Of a stretch of DNA of 64,000 nt, positions 34,215-43,083 are shown piece after piece. Every line of letters starts with the position of its first letter. The first letter of the stretch is position 1. The notes beneath the pieces were generated by a model that saw only the letters and a program-made list of their open reading frames with translations, did no database searches and had not been told where the DNA came from. Source of the stretch: Dyadobacter sp. Leaf189 (lineage in GTDB: Bacteria > Bacteroidota > Bacteroidia > Cytophagales > Spirosomataceae); contig NZ_LMPS01000009.1 in the NCBI RefSeq assembly GCF_001424405.1, forward strand, positions 62,001 through 126,000. Reading direction: 5' to 3'. Made by a program: the position numbers and the translations under genes.

Positions 34215-34369
34215 TTAATGAGCCGCCGTGAAACAGTTAATGAGTTAATGAGTTAATGAGTTAATGAGTTAATGAGTTAATGAGTTAATGAGTTAATGAG
34301 TTAATGAGTTAATGAGTTAATGAGTTAATGAGGTTAATGAGTTAATGAGTTAATGAGTTAATGAGTTAA
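34213..34369. repeat. Tandem repeat of AGTTAATG (8 bp), about 16 copies
   Basis: One copy of AGTTAATG overlaps the TAG stop of ilvE (34213-34220). After a 14-base spacer, a continuous array runs 34235-34369: twelve perfect units to 34330, one 9-base unit with an extra G (34331-34339), three perfect units, and a partial AGTTAA. Because 8 is not a multiple of 3 and each unit has TAATG, the array stops every reading frame within a few units. Slipped-strand expansion of the sequence after the stop codon is the simplest origin. Confidence 0.97.
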
Positions 34370-34373
34370 AAAT

Positions 34374-34414
34374 AAAGAGCTCAAAGTTCCGGTATACTCG
34401 GCTTTGAGCTCTTT
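34374..34414 (+). terminator. Strong bidirectional terminator between ilvE and the araC gene
   Basis: Perfect 13-bp arms AAAGAGCTCAAAG (34374-34386) and CTTTGAGCTCTTT (34402-34414) flank a 15-base loop. TTATTTT follows on the plus strand, and the minus strand also runs into an A/T-rich tract. It can end both convergent transcripts. Confidence 0.9.
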
Positions 34415-34437
34415 TATTTTGCCAAAAACAAAAAATT

Positions 34438-34500
34438 AGACTCTAAACTCATAAACTCTAAATTCACAAACTTTAAACTCATGAACTCATAAACTCCACC
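34438..34500. repeat. Degenerate A/T-rich direct repeats (AAACTCATAAACTC type)
   Basis: The motif AAACTCATAAACTC occurs as imperfect copies at 34445-34458 (AAACTCATAAACTC), 34467-34480 (CAAACTTTAAACTC) and 34480-34496 (CATGAACTCATAAACTC). The tract lies between the terminator and the end of the araC gene and has no coding potential. It is a second, independent simple repeat next to the 8-bp array. Confidence 0.6.
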
Positions 34501-34510
34501 AAAGAACTCT

Positions 34511-35395
34511 CTAAACAAACGTCCGCGTGCCAGAGTAGTTTTCCCTGAATTCCTTCGGCGTGCAGCCGTTTTTTGATTTGAAGATGCGGTTGAAATAGGA
34601 CAGGTTATTGAACCCGCATTTGTAGGCGATTTCCGAAATCGTGTTGCTGGTATTGATCAGATACCGGGAAGCGTGGCCCAGTCTGATCTCATTGAGGCTC
34701 TCGATAAAAGTTTTTCCGGTCCTTTTTTTGATAAACCTGCTGAAAGATACCTCCGACATTCCCGCGAGCTTGGATATTCCGGGCAGATTGATTTCCTTAT
34801 CATAGTTATCCTGCATAAAGGCAAATACCTTTTCAATGCGGCGGCTGTTGAAATTGACGTTCTCGCCCGTAAATGTACTGTTTGATAAGGTGCGCATGTT
34901 ACGTGATACCGAGAGGTCGTGCAGAATGGACATTAATTCCAGAATAGAATCAAACCCGCTTTTCTGGCCGAGCGCCTGGAAACGTGGAAGAATGCGCTCA
35001 ATGGTCTCGCGCGAAAAAGAAATCCCTTTTGCCGATTTTTCCAGAAGCGAGCGCACAAAGAAAAGCTGATTGCGTTTCAGAAATTTGTCGTCGAAAAGGT
35101 CGCGGTGAAACTGAACGGTAATTTCCTTTACTTCGGGCATTCCCTCCTGCCATTTATAGGTGTGGGTCAGCCAGCCGTGCGGGAGGTTATTACCGACAAG
35201 AACGAGCTCAGCATCGTCGATGGTTTCTGTGTGGTCACCTACGATCCGTTTCACACCACGCCCCGAAAGGATCAGATTGAGTTCAAATTCGTCGTGGGTA
35301 TGTAGTGGAAAATCGAAAATGGTCTTACTGCGGGTAAAAACAGTAAAGCAATCATACTGGGTCAGAGGTGTAATTTCGCGGTAGATTTCATTCAT
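34511..35395 (-). CDS. AraC family transcriptional regulator
   Basis: Encodes 294 residues. The N-terminal cupin sensor is visible (FDFPLHTHDEFELNLILSGR, metal- or sugar-binding histidines). The C-terminal 100 residues hold two helix-turn-helix motifs (ISKLAGMSEVSFSRFIKKRT and TISEIAYKCGFNNLSYFNRI) followed by KNGCTPKEFRE. It is divergent from the sodium:solute symporter, separated by about 90 bases, which makes that transporter (and perhaps the SusCD pair beyond it) the likely target, with the transported solute as ligand. Confidence 0.93.
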   Translation of the reverse strand: MNEIYREITPLTQYDCFTVFTRSKTIFDFPLHTHDEFELNLILSGRGVKRIVGDHTETIDDAELVLVGNNLPHGWLTHTYKWQEGMPEVKEITVQFHRDLFDDKFLKRNQLFFVRSLLEKSAKGISFSRETIERILPRFQALGQKSGFDSILELMSILHDLSVSRNMRTLSNSTFTGENVNFNSRRIEKVFAFMQDNYDKEINLPGISKLAGMSEVSFSRFIKKRTGKTFIESLNEIRLGHASRYLINTSNTISEIAYKCGFNNLSYFNRIFKSKNGCTPKEFRENYSGTRTFV

Positions 35396-35486
35396 ACAGT
35401 GTCAGGTTGGAATGTTTAAATATATCAATTTAATGTTGAAAATGTATTATAATCAATCCGCAATTTTCTAACTACTTATTAACCGG

Positions 35487-37307
35487 ATGCAAATAGGATT
35501 TACCGACTTCCTGGTGATCGGGACCTACCTTTTTTTCGTTGTTACTGTCGGCTTCTTGTCGAAAAAACAGGCAGATAAAACAAGTGAGGATTATCTGTTG
35601 GGCGGGCGGACAATTCCTTTCTGGATGCTCTCCATTTCCAATGCATCAGGCATGTTTGATATTTCAGGTACTGCCTGGATGGTGTCCGTTATGTTTGTTT
35701 ACGGTGTCAAAAGCATCTGGCTTCCGTGGCTGTGGCCCGTATTCAACCAGGTTTTCATGATGGTATATATGTCGGGATGGATACGAAAATCGGGCGCATC
35801 TACCGGTGCAGAATGGATGCTCACGCGCTTTGGTACCTCCCGCGATTCCCGACAGTCGCACAGCATTATCATTGTGTTCGCGATTCTGAGCTGTCTGAGT
35901 TTTATGACTTACGCATTCATAGGACTGGGCAAGTTCCTGGAAATCTTCATTCCGTGGAGCACAGTTTCCCGGTTCATTCCCTTCGATGTTCCGGTCCAAT
36001 TTGTACCACATCTGTACGGAATAGTATTCACCACATTTACGGTATTCTATTCACTCCTCGGCGGGATGAAAAGCATCGTTTGGGCAGACCTCGTGCATTA
36101 CGTGATCATCGTCATAATTTCGGTCTGTGTCGCGACCATTGCGATGCAGGCGTTGGGGAATGCAGGCGGGTTGCGCGTGCCGGAAGGTTGGGACAGTATG
36201 TGGTTTGGTAAAAACCTCGAACTCAACTGGAGCAGCTACCTGGCCGACGCTGACCGGAAGATCAGGGAAGACAACTTTTCACCTTTCGGCTACTTTTTTG
36301 CATTGATGGCGGCCAAAGGCATTCTGGCCAGCCTCGCCGGCCCGATGCCGAGCTACGATATGCAAAAGGTCCTTTCATCCAAAACACCCCGGGAAGCTGC
36401 ATTGATGAGCATGTTTGTCAATTTGGTACTACTCCCGCCCCGCTACCTGCTGATTACCGGAGTAACCGTACTCGGACTCATTTTTCATGCGCAGGGGAGC
36501 GGTTACGGCAGGGATTTCGAACGTTTGCTGCCCGAAGTACTCAGCGCCCATGTTCCTGCCGGCCTGCTCGGACTTGTGCTGGTGGGCTTGCTGGGGGCAT
36601 TCATGGGAACATTCGCGGGTACTTTCAATGCCGCACAGGCGTACCTGGTCAATGATGTTTACCTCAAATCCATTAACCCCTATGCAAGCAACAGGCAGGT
36701 AAGATGGATGAATTACATTTCAGGACTGTCGGTAGTGGCTGTGGCGATCGCGTTGGGCTTTGTAACCAAAAATCTGAACAGCATTCTGCTCTGGATCGTA
36801 TCCGCGTTGTACGGCGGCTATATTGCTTCCAACGTGCTCAAATTCCATTGGTGGCGTTTCAATAGCTACGGATTTTTCTGGGGTATGATTGCAGGAATTA
36901 CCTGTGCGATGTGCTGTCCGTATCTTTTCCCGGCACTCCTCCCACTCTACTATTTTCCGCTCATCCTCGCGATATCCACCTGCGTAGCGATCGCCGCGTC
37001 ACTGCTCACGCCGCCTACTGAAATGGCGGTTTTGAAAAGCTTCTGTCAGCAAGTTAATCCCTGGGGATTTTGGGGGCCGGTCAGAAAAGCAATCCGGAAA
37101 GACGATCCTGCATTCATACCTAATCCGCATTTTTCCCGGGATGCATTTAATATTGTGACCGGCATTATCGCCCAAACCGCACTGACTGCTTTGCCCGTGT
37201 ACACGGTGCTTCTGATGCCCCTACCAGCCGGCATTTCTGCTGCCATTCTTGTAGCCGCTGCATTGATCCTCCGGCAGACCTGGTACAAAACACTCCCACC
37301 CCGCTGA
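35487..37307 (+). CDS. Sodium:solute symporter family transporter
   Basis: Encodes 606 residues with about 13 or 14 membrane helices. SSS signatures include KQADKTSEDYLLGGRTIPFW at the start, SISNASGMFDISGTAWMVS, and the region GLLGAFMGTFAGTFNAAQAY that precedes the Na+-site helix. The family moves sugars, amino acids, myo-inositol, nucleosides or sialic acid with sodium; the cargo here is not evident. It is under probable control of the divergent AraC regulator. The SusC/SusD pair lies 300 bases downstream on the same strand, suggesting that outer-membrane and inner-membrane uptake of one nutrient may be combined. Confidence 0.92.
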   Translation: MQIGFTDFLVIGTYLFFVVTVGFLSKKQADKTSEDYLLGGRTIPFWMLSISNASGMFDISGTAWMVSVMFVYGVKSIWLPWLWPVFNQVFMMVYMSGWIRKSGASTGAEWMLTRFGTSRDSRQSHSIIIVFAILSCLSFMTYAFIGLGKFLEIFIPWSTVSRFIPFDVPVQFVPHLYGIVFTTFTVFYSLLGGMKSIVWADLVHYVIIVIISVCVATIAMQALGNAGGLRVPEGWDSMWFGKNLELNWSSYLADADRKIREDNFSPFGYFFALMAAKGILASLAGPMPSYDMQKVLSSKTPREAALMSMFVNLVLLPPRYLLITGVTVLGLIFHAQGSGYGRDFERLLPEVLSAHVPAGLLGLVLVGLLGAFMGTFAGTFNAAQAYLVNDVYLKSINPYASNRQVRWMNYISGLSVVAVAIALGFVTKNLNSILLWIVSALYGGYIASNVLKFHWWRFNSYGFFWGMIAGITCAMCCPYLFPALLPLYYFPLILAISTCVAIAASLLTPPTEMAVLKSFCQQVNPWGFWGPVRKAIRKDDPAFIPNPHFSRDAFNIVTGIIAQTALTALPVYTVLLMPLPAGISAAILVAAALILRQTWYKTLPPR

Positions 37308-37620
37308 GCTTAGCACTGTTCACAAATTTGTCACTGCGTATATACATATCCGAATAATCGGGACAGATAAGAATAGCTACCGGAGTTTCCATTTCTTAAC
37401 CAAAAGAGGAGCCCGGCGAAAAAGCACATCAAACAAGGTATTATTTTATTTATTCTTTATATAAACAAATTAACAGCCACCACAGTGGTACTAAATGTGT
37501 CATTTTTTGATAAAAATCTACTATACAGTTGTAGTTCCTTCCATGGTATATTTGGGTTAATTTTTATGAATTTTCCATATTTCAGCTAGTCCAAATTTTT
37601 CTTACCAGAAGTCAGATTCT
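37308..37620 (+). promoter_or_regulatory. 313-base intergenic region with a candidate promoter for susC
   Basis: AT-rich and without coding potential. TATATTTG at 37547-37554 matches the TAnnTTTG -7 consensus, about 70 bases ahead of the SusC ATG. A TTG at 37529-37531 is 15 bases upstream, shorter than the ideal 19-20, so the -33 element is uncertain. No terminator hairpin is obvious after the symporter. Confidence 0.4.
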
Positions 37621-40600
37621 ATGAAAAAAACTCTACTAATTAAAGTATTGGTACTGCTTTCTGTGCTCGCCCTGCCGGGTTATGCCCAGGAAATGACGGT
37701 AGCCGGGAAAGTTACAGATGCAAGTGGCGGCGACATTGCCGGGGTGAACGTAGTCGTAAAAGGCACAACCCGCGGCACAACCACCAACGACAAAGGCGAT
37801 TATTCCATTACAGTGGAAAAAGGCAAAACGCTGACGTTTAGTTACATTGGCTACATAACCACGGAAGTTGTAGCGAATGCGACTGTATTGAACATCTCAC
37901 TAAAGCCCGAAGCAACTGCCCTGAACGAGGTCGTTGTAACTGCGTTGGGTATCAGTCGTGACAAAAGAGCGCTGGCCTATTCCATTACCGAAGTAAGTGG
38001 CAGCAATATGACCGCGGCCCGTGAAGCTAACCTTGGTAATGCGCTCGCCGGACGTGTTGCAGGTGTGAACGTAAGCAAAATCGCCTCAGGACCAGCCGGT
38101 TCTTCCCGGGTGATTATTAGGGGTAACAAGTCACTGCAAGGCAACAATCAACCGCTCTATGTGATTGATGGTATTCCGATGGACAATAACAACTTTGGCC
38201 AGGCCGGCCTCTGGGGTGGTTCCGACGAAGGTGATGGGTTATCCAGCATTAACCCCGACGATATTGAATCGATTACCGTTCTGAAGGGTGCTAACGCAGC
38301 TGCACTCTATGGCTCACGCGCGGCAAACGGCGTTATCAACGTCACCACGAAGCGCGGCGGCAAAAGAAAAGGAATTGGTGTGGAATTCGGGTCAAATTAT
38401 GTCTTCGAGAAGCTGAATGATCTTTCCGATCTCCAGCATTCTTATGGAAGCGGCTCTTATGTTAATGGCGTTGCAACCAAATCTGCCAACCAGAACCAAG
38501 CTTATGAGTGGGGAGACGACTCCTGGGGCCCTAAGTTCGACAACAGCCAGGTGGTAGGTTTTGACGGCAAAATGCATCCCTATTCTTATGCAGGCGATAA
38601 CTTTTCCAGATATCTGAAAACGGGCCACGCCTTTACGAACAGCCTCGCGTTTTCAGGTGGTAACGAAAACCAGAACTTTCGTGCCTCGGTCACTAACCTG
38701 AAAAGCACTTCTATCCTTCCCAATTCTGGTTTTGACAGGATCAATTTGTCTCTGTCTACGCAATCCAAGTTTGGAAAAAGATTGACACTGGACGCTAAAA
38801 TGCTGTATTCAGAAGAAAAAGCGAAAAATCGTCCGAATGTATCCGACTCCCCGGGGAATGCAATCCAGAGTATATGGAGAATTCCAGGCGATTACAATGT
38901 GCTTTCCTATTATGGTGATCCTAACAAGCCGGGAGCAATCGCGCCAGGCACCGACGCGGCAAGTTTAAGCCTTTGGGGCGGCACCAAGCCTAAACAAGTG
39001 GGCGAAGAGTTTCAGCAGGCAAATAACAACTGGGGTCAGAATCCATATTGGGTAGCATACCAGTTCATCAAGTCCGATCAAAAGAACAGAATAATCACAT
39101 CTGGTCAATTGAAATACCAGATCACAGACTGGCTGTTTATTCAGGGCCGAGTAGGTTTGGATAAATACTCAAGAAAAGCAGAAAGCCTCACACCGGAAGG
39201 TACCGGTTACCAGCGCGGCGGAGCGAGGAGCCTGGGCAACTGGAATGTTTCTGAGCTGAACGCAGAATACACCATCGGCGCAACAAAAGACTTTGGCAAA
39301 TTTGGCTTTACTGCTTTTGCCGGCGGTAACAGAATGAGAAGAAAATACGAGTATGTGAACATTTACGGTAACGGATTCAATGTTCAATTCTTCCCTGCTC
39401 TGAACAACGTCAAAGACAAATCTTTCAATTATGAGCCAAAAGAAAGCGGTATCAATTCGCTTCTCGGTTCGGCTGAATTTTCTTACGACGGATTCCTGTT
39501 TCTTACCGCAACGGCGAGAAATGACTGGTTCTCAGTCCTCAACCCGGCAACAAACAGCATTTTGTATCCATCCATCGGCGGAAGCTTTGTATTCTCGGAT
39601 GCGTTTAAGGGACTTCCGGGCTGGTTATCCTATGGTAAAGTCAGAGCATCGTGGGCACAGGTCGGTAATGTGACAATTGATGCTTACCAAAACAACCTGA
39701 CGTATTCGTTGAACGGGAATCCACATTTGACACGTCCTATGGCCTCGTTTTCACAAGCAATGGGAAATGGCGGAAACATCCCCAATCCTGCACTGAAACC
39801 ACTTACTGTTACTGAAACAGAAGTTGGAATTGATTTCAGGGTATTTAATAACAAACTGGGCGTCGACTTCACTTATTATGACCAGCAAACTACCGACGAC
39901 ATCCTCAATGCAACGATCTCGCGTGCATCGGGCTTTGGAAGCACATCGGTAAACCTGGGTAAACTGCAAAACCGTGGTATCGAACTGCTACTAACCGCCA
40001 CGCCGCTCAAATCGAATGCGCTCGTGTGGGACGTTACCGTGAACCTGGCCAAAAACAACAGCAAGGTAAAATCACTCATTCCAGGCACAACCGAACTGGT
40101 AATGGATGAACCAAGGACCAGAAACGCTTTCATTAAAAACATTGTAGGGCAGCCATTCGGGATGATCACGGGACGTGTACAAAAACTGTCACCTGATGGG
40201 CAGCCGGTATTTGACAAGGATGGTCGTCCGATTAGCGCGCCGGGTTATCAGGTGATCGGAAATGGCATTGCGAAAATGACGGGCGGTGTAACCAATGCTT
40301 TCAACTACAAAGGGTTCGACTTATCGTTTCTGGTTGATTTTAAAGTAGGCGGAGATATTCTTTCCGGAACGAACATGAGACTGGATCAATGGGGTTTAAG
40401 CAAAGCTTCATTGCAGGGCCGTGAAGGTGAAGCGCCGCTTACCGTAACCGGCGTAACTCAGGAAGGAACCGAATACAAGCCATTTACCAAAACACTGACC
40501 CCACAGGAAGCATACAATTATTGGGGCTCTGTTGGAGGTGAAGGAGACAATGCTGTAACGAGCATGTACCTCTATGATGCTTCATTTATCAAACTTCGAC

Positions 40601-40821
40601 AGCTGACTGTCGGCTATTCATTCCCTAAAAAGTGGCTTGGAAAAACGCCGCTGCAGAATCTGACACTCTCATTTGTAGGTCGCAACCTGGCTATTCTGTT
40701 CAAGAATACCCCAAACATTGATCCTGAATCCAACTATGCAAACGGGAACTCACAAGGGTTTGATTACTTCGGCTTTCCTTCTACGCGCAGCTACGGTTTC
40801 AATTTGAGAGCAACATTCTAA
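37621..40821 (+). CDS. SusC/RagA family TonB-linked outer membrane protein
   Basis: A 1066-residue nutrient importer of the outer membrane. It has a signal peptide (KVLVLLSVLALPGYAQ), a carboxypeptidase-regulatory-like N-terminal domain (VAGKVTDASGGDIAGVNVVV), the TonB-dependent plug (NLGNALAGRVAGVNVSKIAS; VIIRGNKSLQGNNQPLYVID; LKGANAAALYGSRAANGVIN), and a large beta-barrel ending RSYGFNLRATF with a terminal Phe. The SusD partner starts 11 bases after the stop. There are no glycoside hydrolases nearby, so the substrate may be an oligosaccharide, peptide or other compound. The SSS transporter and AraC regulator upstream may belong to the same uptake system. Confidence 0.95.
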   Translation: MKKTLLIKVLVLLSVLALPGYAQEMTVAGKVTDASGGDIAGVNVVVKGTTRGTTTNDKGDYSITVEKGKTLTFSYIGYITTEVVANATVLNISLKPEATALNEVVVTALGISRDKRALAYSITEVSGSNMTAAREANLGNALAGRVAGVNVSKIASGPAGSSRVIIRGNKSLQGNNQPLYVIDGIPMDNNNFGQAGLWGGSDEGDGLSSINPDDIESITVLKGANAAALYGSRAANGVINVTTKRGGKRKGIGVEFGSNYVFEKLNDLSDLQHSYGSGSYVNGVATKSANQNQAYEWGDDSWGPKFDNSQVVGFDGKMHPYSYAGDNFSRYLKTGHAFTNSLAFSGGNENQNFRASVTNLKSTSILPNSGFDRINLSLSTQSKFGKRLTLDAKMLYSEEKAKNRPNVSDSPGNAIQSIWRIPGDYNVLSYYGDPNKPGAIAPGTDAASLSLWGGTKPKQVGEEFQQANNNWGQNPYWVAYQFIKSDQKNRIITSGQLKYQITDWLFIQGRVGLDKYSRKAESLTPEGTGYQRGGARSLGNWNVSELNAEYTIGATKDFGKFGFTAFAGGNRMRRKYEYVNIYGNGFNVQFFPALNNVKDKSFNYEPKESGINSLLGSAEFSYDGFLFLTATARNDWFSVLNPATNSILYPSIGGSFVFSDAFKGLPGWLSYGKVRASWAQVGNVTIDAYQNNLTYSLNGNPHLTRPMASFSQAMGNGGNIPNPALKPLTVTETEVGIDFRVFNNKLGVDFTYYDQQTTDDILNATISRASGFGSTSVNLGKLQNRGIELLLTATPLKSNALVWDVTVNLAKNNSKVKSLIPGTTELVMDEPRTRNAFIKNIVGQPFGMITGRVQKLSPDGQPVFDKDGRPISAPGYQVIGNGIAKMTGGVTNAFNYKGFDLSFLVDFKVGGDILSGTNMRLDQWGLSKASLQGREGEAPLTVTGVTQEGTEYKPFTKTLTPQEAYNYWGSVGGEGDNAVTSMYLYDASFIKLRQLTVGYSFPKKWLGKTPLQNLTLSFVGRNLAILFKNTPNIDPESNYANGNSQGFDYFGFPSTRSYGFNLRATF

Positions 40822-40832
40822 TTCCATTGAAG

Positions 40833-42413
40833 ATGAAAAATTTAAAAAAATATATCAAGTACGGGCTCGCGGTGGTATTGGTAACAGGTTGTGATACAAA
40901 GCAGCTGCATGATTTAAATATTAATCCGCAAGCGTTGAACGAGGTTGATCTGAACTTCATTTTTACCTCTGCCGAACTGGGCATCGCATCTAACGGAAGC
41001 ACCGGTGATAACAGATACATCGACTGGCGGACGAACATCGGAATGTGCGGCTATGCTATTCAGCAACTGGCCAATTCCGGGGGCGGCATTGCTCCGGGGG
41101 ATAAGTATACCGTCAATTCTGAAACGAATGCGGCACCGTTCGAATTCACTTATAATGACCAGTTGAAAAATATCGCAGAGATTTTGAAACAATCAGGTCC
41201 GGGTGGTTTTGCGGAAGGAAAGTACCTGAACATGCGCCAGGCTGCGCGCATTATCCGGGCTTTTAGCTTCGCCAGGATCACTGATTTTTACGGTAACATT
41301 CCATACCAGGAGGCGAATCAGGGAATTGAAGGGATATTTTTCCCAAAATACGACAGCCAGGATGCCATTTATTCAGACTTGCTGAAAGAGCTGGATGAGG
41401 CAACAGCAGCGCTCAACGCGTCCAATGGTGACGAAGGTTTCGCCAACGCCGACTTCATTTATAATGGGGACATTGCGAAATGGAAAAAGTGGGGATACTC
41501 TCTCATGCTGCGACTTGCTATGCGCATTTCTAACGTGGATGCGGCCAAAGCGGCAACCTATGTTACCAAGGCGGCGGCTGGCGGCGTTTTTACCAGCAAT
41601 GCCGACAATGTGTGGGTCGCTATGGCTGACGGGCCTGGCGAATGGGTAAACCAGAATGGTATTTCAAGAGCATTCGATCCGGGAGACGGTGGCCAACCTC
41701 CTTACCTGAGTGCCACACTTGTTAATTGGCTGAAAGGGGCTAATCAGGCTGTTGCAACGGATGATGATCCGCGCCTGATGATCATTAGCGGCGGAATCGG
41801 TGACGTCGCAGTCATTACAGATCCTGTTAAACAAAAAGGAATGCCCAATGGATATGATCAGGCCATGCTCGACAAGCTGGAAGGACGGACCGTGGACGTG
41901 CCGAAAACATACTCCCGCATCAATCCTAAAATGTTACAGGATTCGGATCCTTACATGATCATGAACTATGGAGAAGTAGAGCTTTTGCTGGCGGAGGCCA
42001 TTGAGCGGAAGATCGGTTCCGGAATTTCGGGCACGGCCAAGTCGCACTATGATGCGGGCGTAAAAGCATCCATGCAGATGTACACGCCATTTGACGCGTC
42101 GCTCACCGTTTCGGATGCAGCGGCACAAACCTACCTGAGTACGTATCCTTATGGCGTTACCAAGCCTGCATTGGAAATGATCGGAGAGCAGCTCTGGGTC
42201 AACAAATTTTTCAACTGGTGGGAAGCATGGTCGGACTGGCGGCGAACAGGATACCCTAAACTTACCCCAACCAACTACCCCGGAAATGTAACAGGCGGCA
42301 CCATTCCCGTACGGTTGCGCTACCCCACCAACGAAGTAGCAGGCAATCCAAATTACCAGACCGGCGCAACCTTGCCGGACGATTTTACTACCAAAGTGTG
42401 GTGGGACAAATAG
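40833..42413 (+). CDS. SusD/RagB family nutrient-binding outer membrane lipoprotein
   Basis: The ATG at 40833 gives MKNLKKYIKYGLAVVLVTGC, a lipoprotein leader with Cys20; a TTG two codons earlier is not preferred. The 526-residue protein has the helical (TPR-like) SusD fold of the SusD-like type 2 group: DLNINPQALNEVDLNFIFTS at the start, YLNMRQAARIIRAFSFARIT with the DFYGNIPYQEA segment, KWKKWGYSLMLRLAMRISNV, and a C-terminal EQLWVNKFFNWWEAWSDWRR. It forms the lid over the SusC barrel. A hairpin with a T-run follows the gene. Confidence 0.94.
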   Translation: MKNLKKYIKYGLAVVLVTGCDTKQLHDLNINPQALNEVDLNFIFTSAELGIASNGSTGDNRYIDWRTNIGMCGYAIQQLANSGGGIAPGDKYTVNSETNAAPFEFTYNDQLKNIAEILKQSGPGGFAEGKYLNMRQAARIIRAFSFARITDFYGNIPYQEANQGIEGIFFPKYDSQDAIYSDLLKELDEATAALNASNGDEGFANADFIYNGDIAKWKKWGYSLMLRLAMRISNVDAAKAATYVTKAAAGGVFTSNADNVWVAMADGPGEWVNQNGISRAFDPGDGGQPPYLSATLVNWLKGANQAVATDDDPRLMIISGGIGDVAVITDPVKQKGMPNGYDQAMLDKLEGRTVDVPKTYSRINPKMLQDSDPYMIMNYGEVELLLAEAIERKIGSGISGTAKSHYDAGVKASMQMYTPFDASLTVSDAAAQTYLSTYPYGVTKPALEMIGEQLWVNKFFNWWEAWSDWRRTGYPKLTPTNYPGNVTGGTIPVRLRYPTNEVAGNPNYQTGATLPDDFTTKVWWDK

Positions 42414-42438
42414 TATAAATTAGTAGATATAATTCAAA

Positions 42439-42470
42439 AGGTGTCCTGAATATTTTAGGGCATCTTTTTG
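42439..42470 (+). terminator. Probable terminator after susD
   Basis: GGTGTCCT and AGGGCATC pair with two G-T wobbles around a 9-10 base AT loop, followed by TTTTTGTTTTTT. It lies about 25 bases past the susD stop. Confidence 0.7.
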
Positions 42471-42480
42471 TTTTTTATCC

Positions 42481-42488
42481 TAATTTTG
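42481..42488 (+). promoter_or_regulatory. Candidate -7 element for the cupin gene
   Basis: TAATTTTG fits TAnnTTTG and lies 32 bases ahead of the ATG. The upstream -33 position falls in the terminator, so the match may be chance. Confidence 0.3.
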
Positions 42489-42519
42489 AAACTCACCTTA
42501 ATCAGGTTAATCCCTTTTT

Positions 42520-43035
42520 ATGATACAATCATTCACAGCAGATGCTGATAAGGACGCTGTATTCGCAAAAGTCCAGCAGTTTATCGACGAGCAGGGCTTC
42601 ACAGTTGTCAGCAAGGATCACTCCCGTCCATGGGGAGGTTTTTTTGTACTGGAAGAAAGCCAGGCTCCGCAGTTTATCTCCACATTCTTTCCTCACCTTT
42701 CATTGGAAGATTTTGCAGGCTACGATAAGTTGAGCCCGAAGATCCTCGTGGTTGCACCAAATAAAAGACTGTCGTGGCAGTACCATCACCGCCGCGCCGA
42801 GATCTGGAAAGTAATTGGTGGAAATGCAGGGATCGTGATCAGCGATACCGATGAAGAAACCGAAATGCGCCAATTGCCGATCGGCACTGTAATAGATCTT
42901 AAAAAAGGAGAACGCCACCGGCTGGTAGGTGTTGACGAATGGGGGATTGTTGCTGAAATCTGGCAGCACACAGATCCATCCAATCCTTCCGACGAAGACG
43001 ATATTGTTCGGGTACAGGATGATTTTGGAAGATAA
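42520..43035 (+). CDS. Cupin domain protein, mannose-6-phosphate isomerase type II-like
   Basis: Encodes 171 residues. The core KILVVAPNKRLSWQYHHRRA followed by EIWKVIGGNAGIVISD carries the two-histidine cupin motif, and PIGTVIDLKKGERHRLVGVD supplies the second motif. This resembles the cupin part of mannose-6-phosphate isomerase/GDP-mannose pyrophosphorylase, but the nucleotidyltransferase part is absent. An acidic C-terminus (DPSNPSDEDDIVRVQDDFGR) is family-like. Such proteins are often labelled phosphoheptose isomerase in databases, which the sequence does not support. It is followed 48 bases later by the DUF72 gene. Confidence 0.75.
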   Translation: MIQSFTADADKDAVFAKVQQFIDEQGFTVVSKDHSRPWGGFFVLEESQAPQFISTFFPHLSLEDFAGYDKLSPKILVVAPNKRLSWQYHHRRAEIWKVIGGNAGIVISDTDEETEMRQLPIGTVIDLKKGERHRLVGVDEWGIVAEIWQHTDPSNPSDEDDIVRVQDDFGR

Positions 43036-43083
43036 TTAAAACAAGTTTCACCACTATTTGCACAACTATTAATCCCCTGAAAT

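Noticed and set aside
34213-34369. Possible CRISPR array
   Set aside because: The unit is 8 bp in direct tandem without spacers, and no cas genes are nearby.
42520-43035. Phosphoheptose isomerase call for the cupin gene
   Set aside because: The protein has no SIS domain; the histidine cupin motifs fit a mannose-6-phosphate isomerase type II-like cupin instead.
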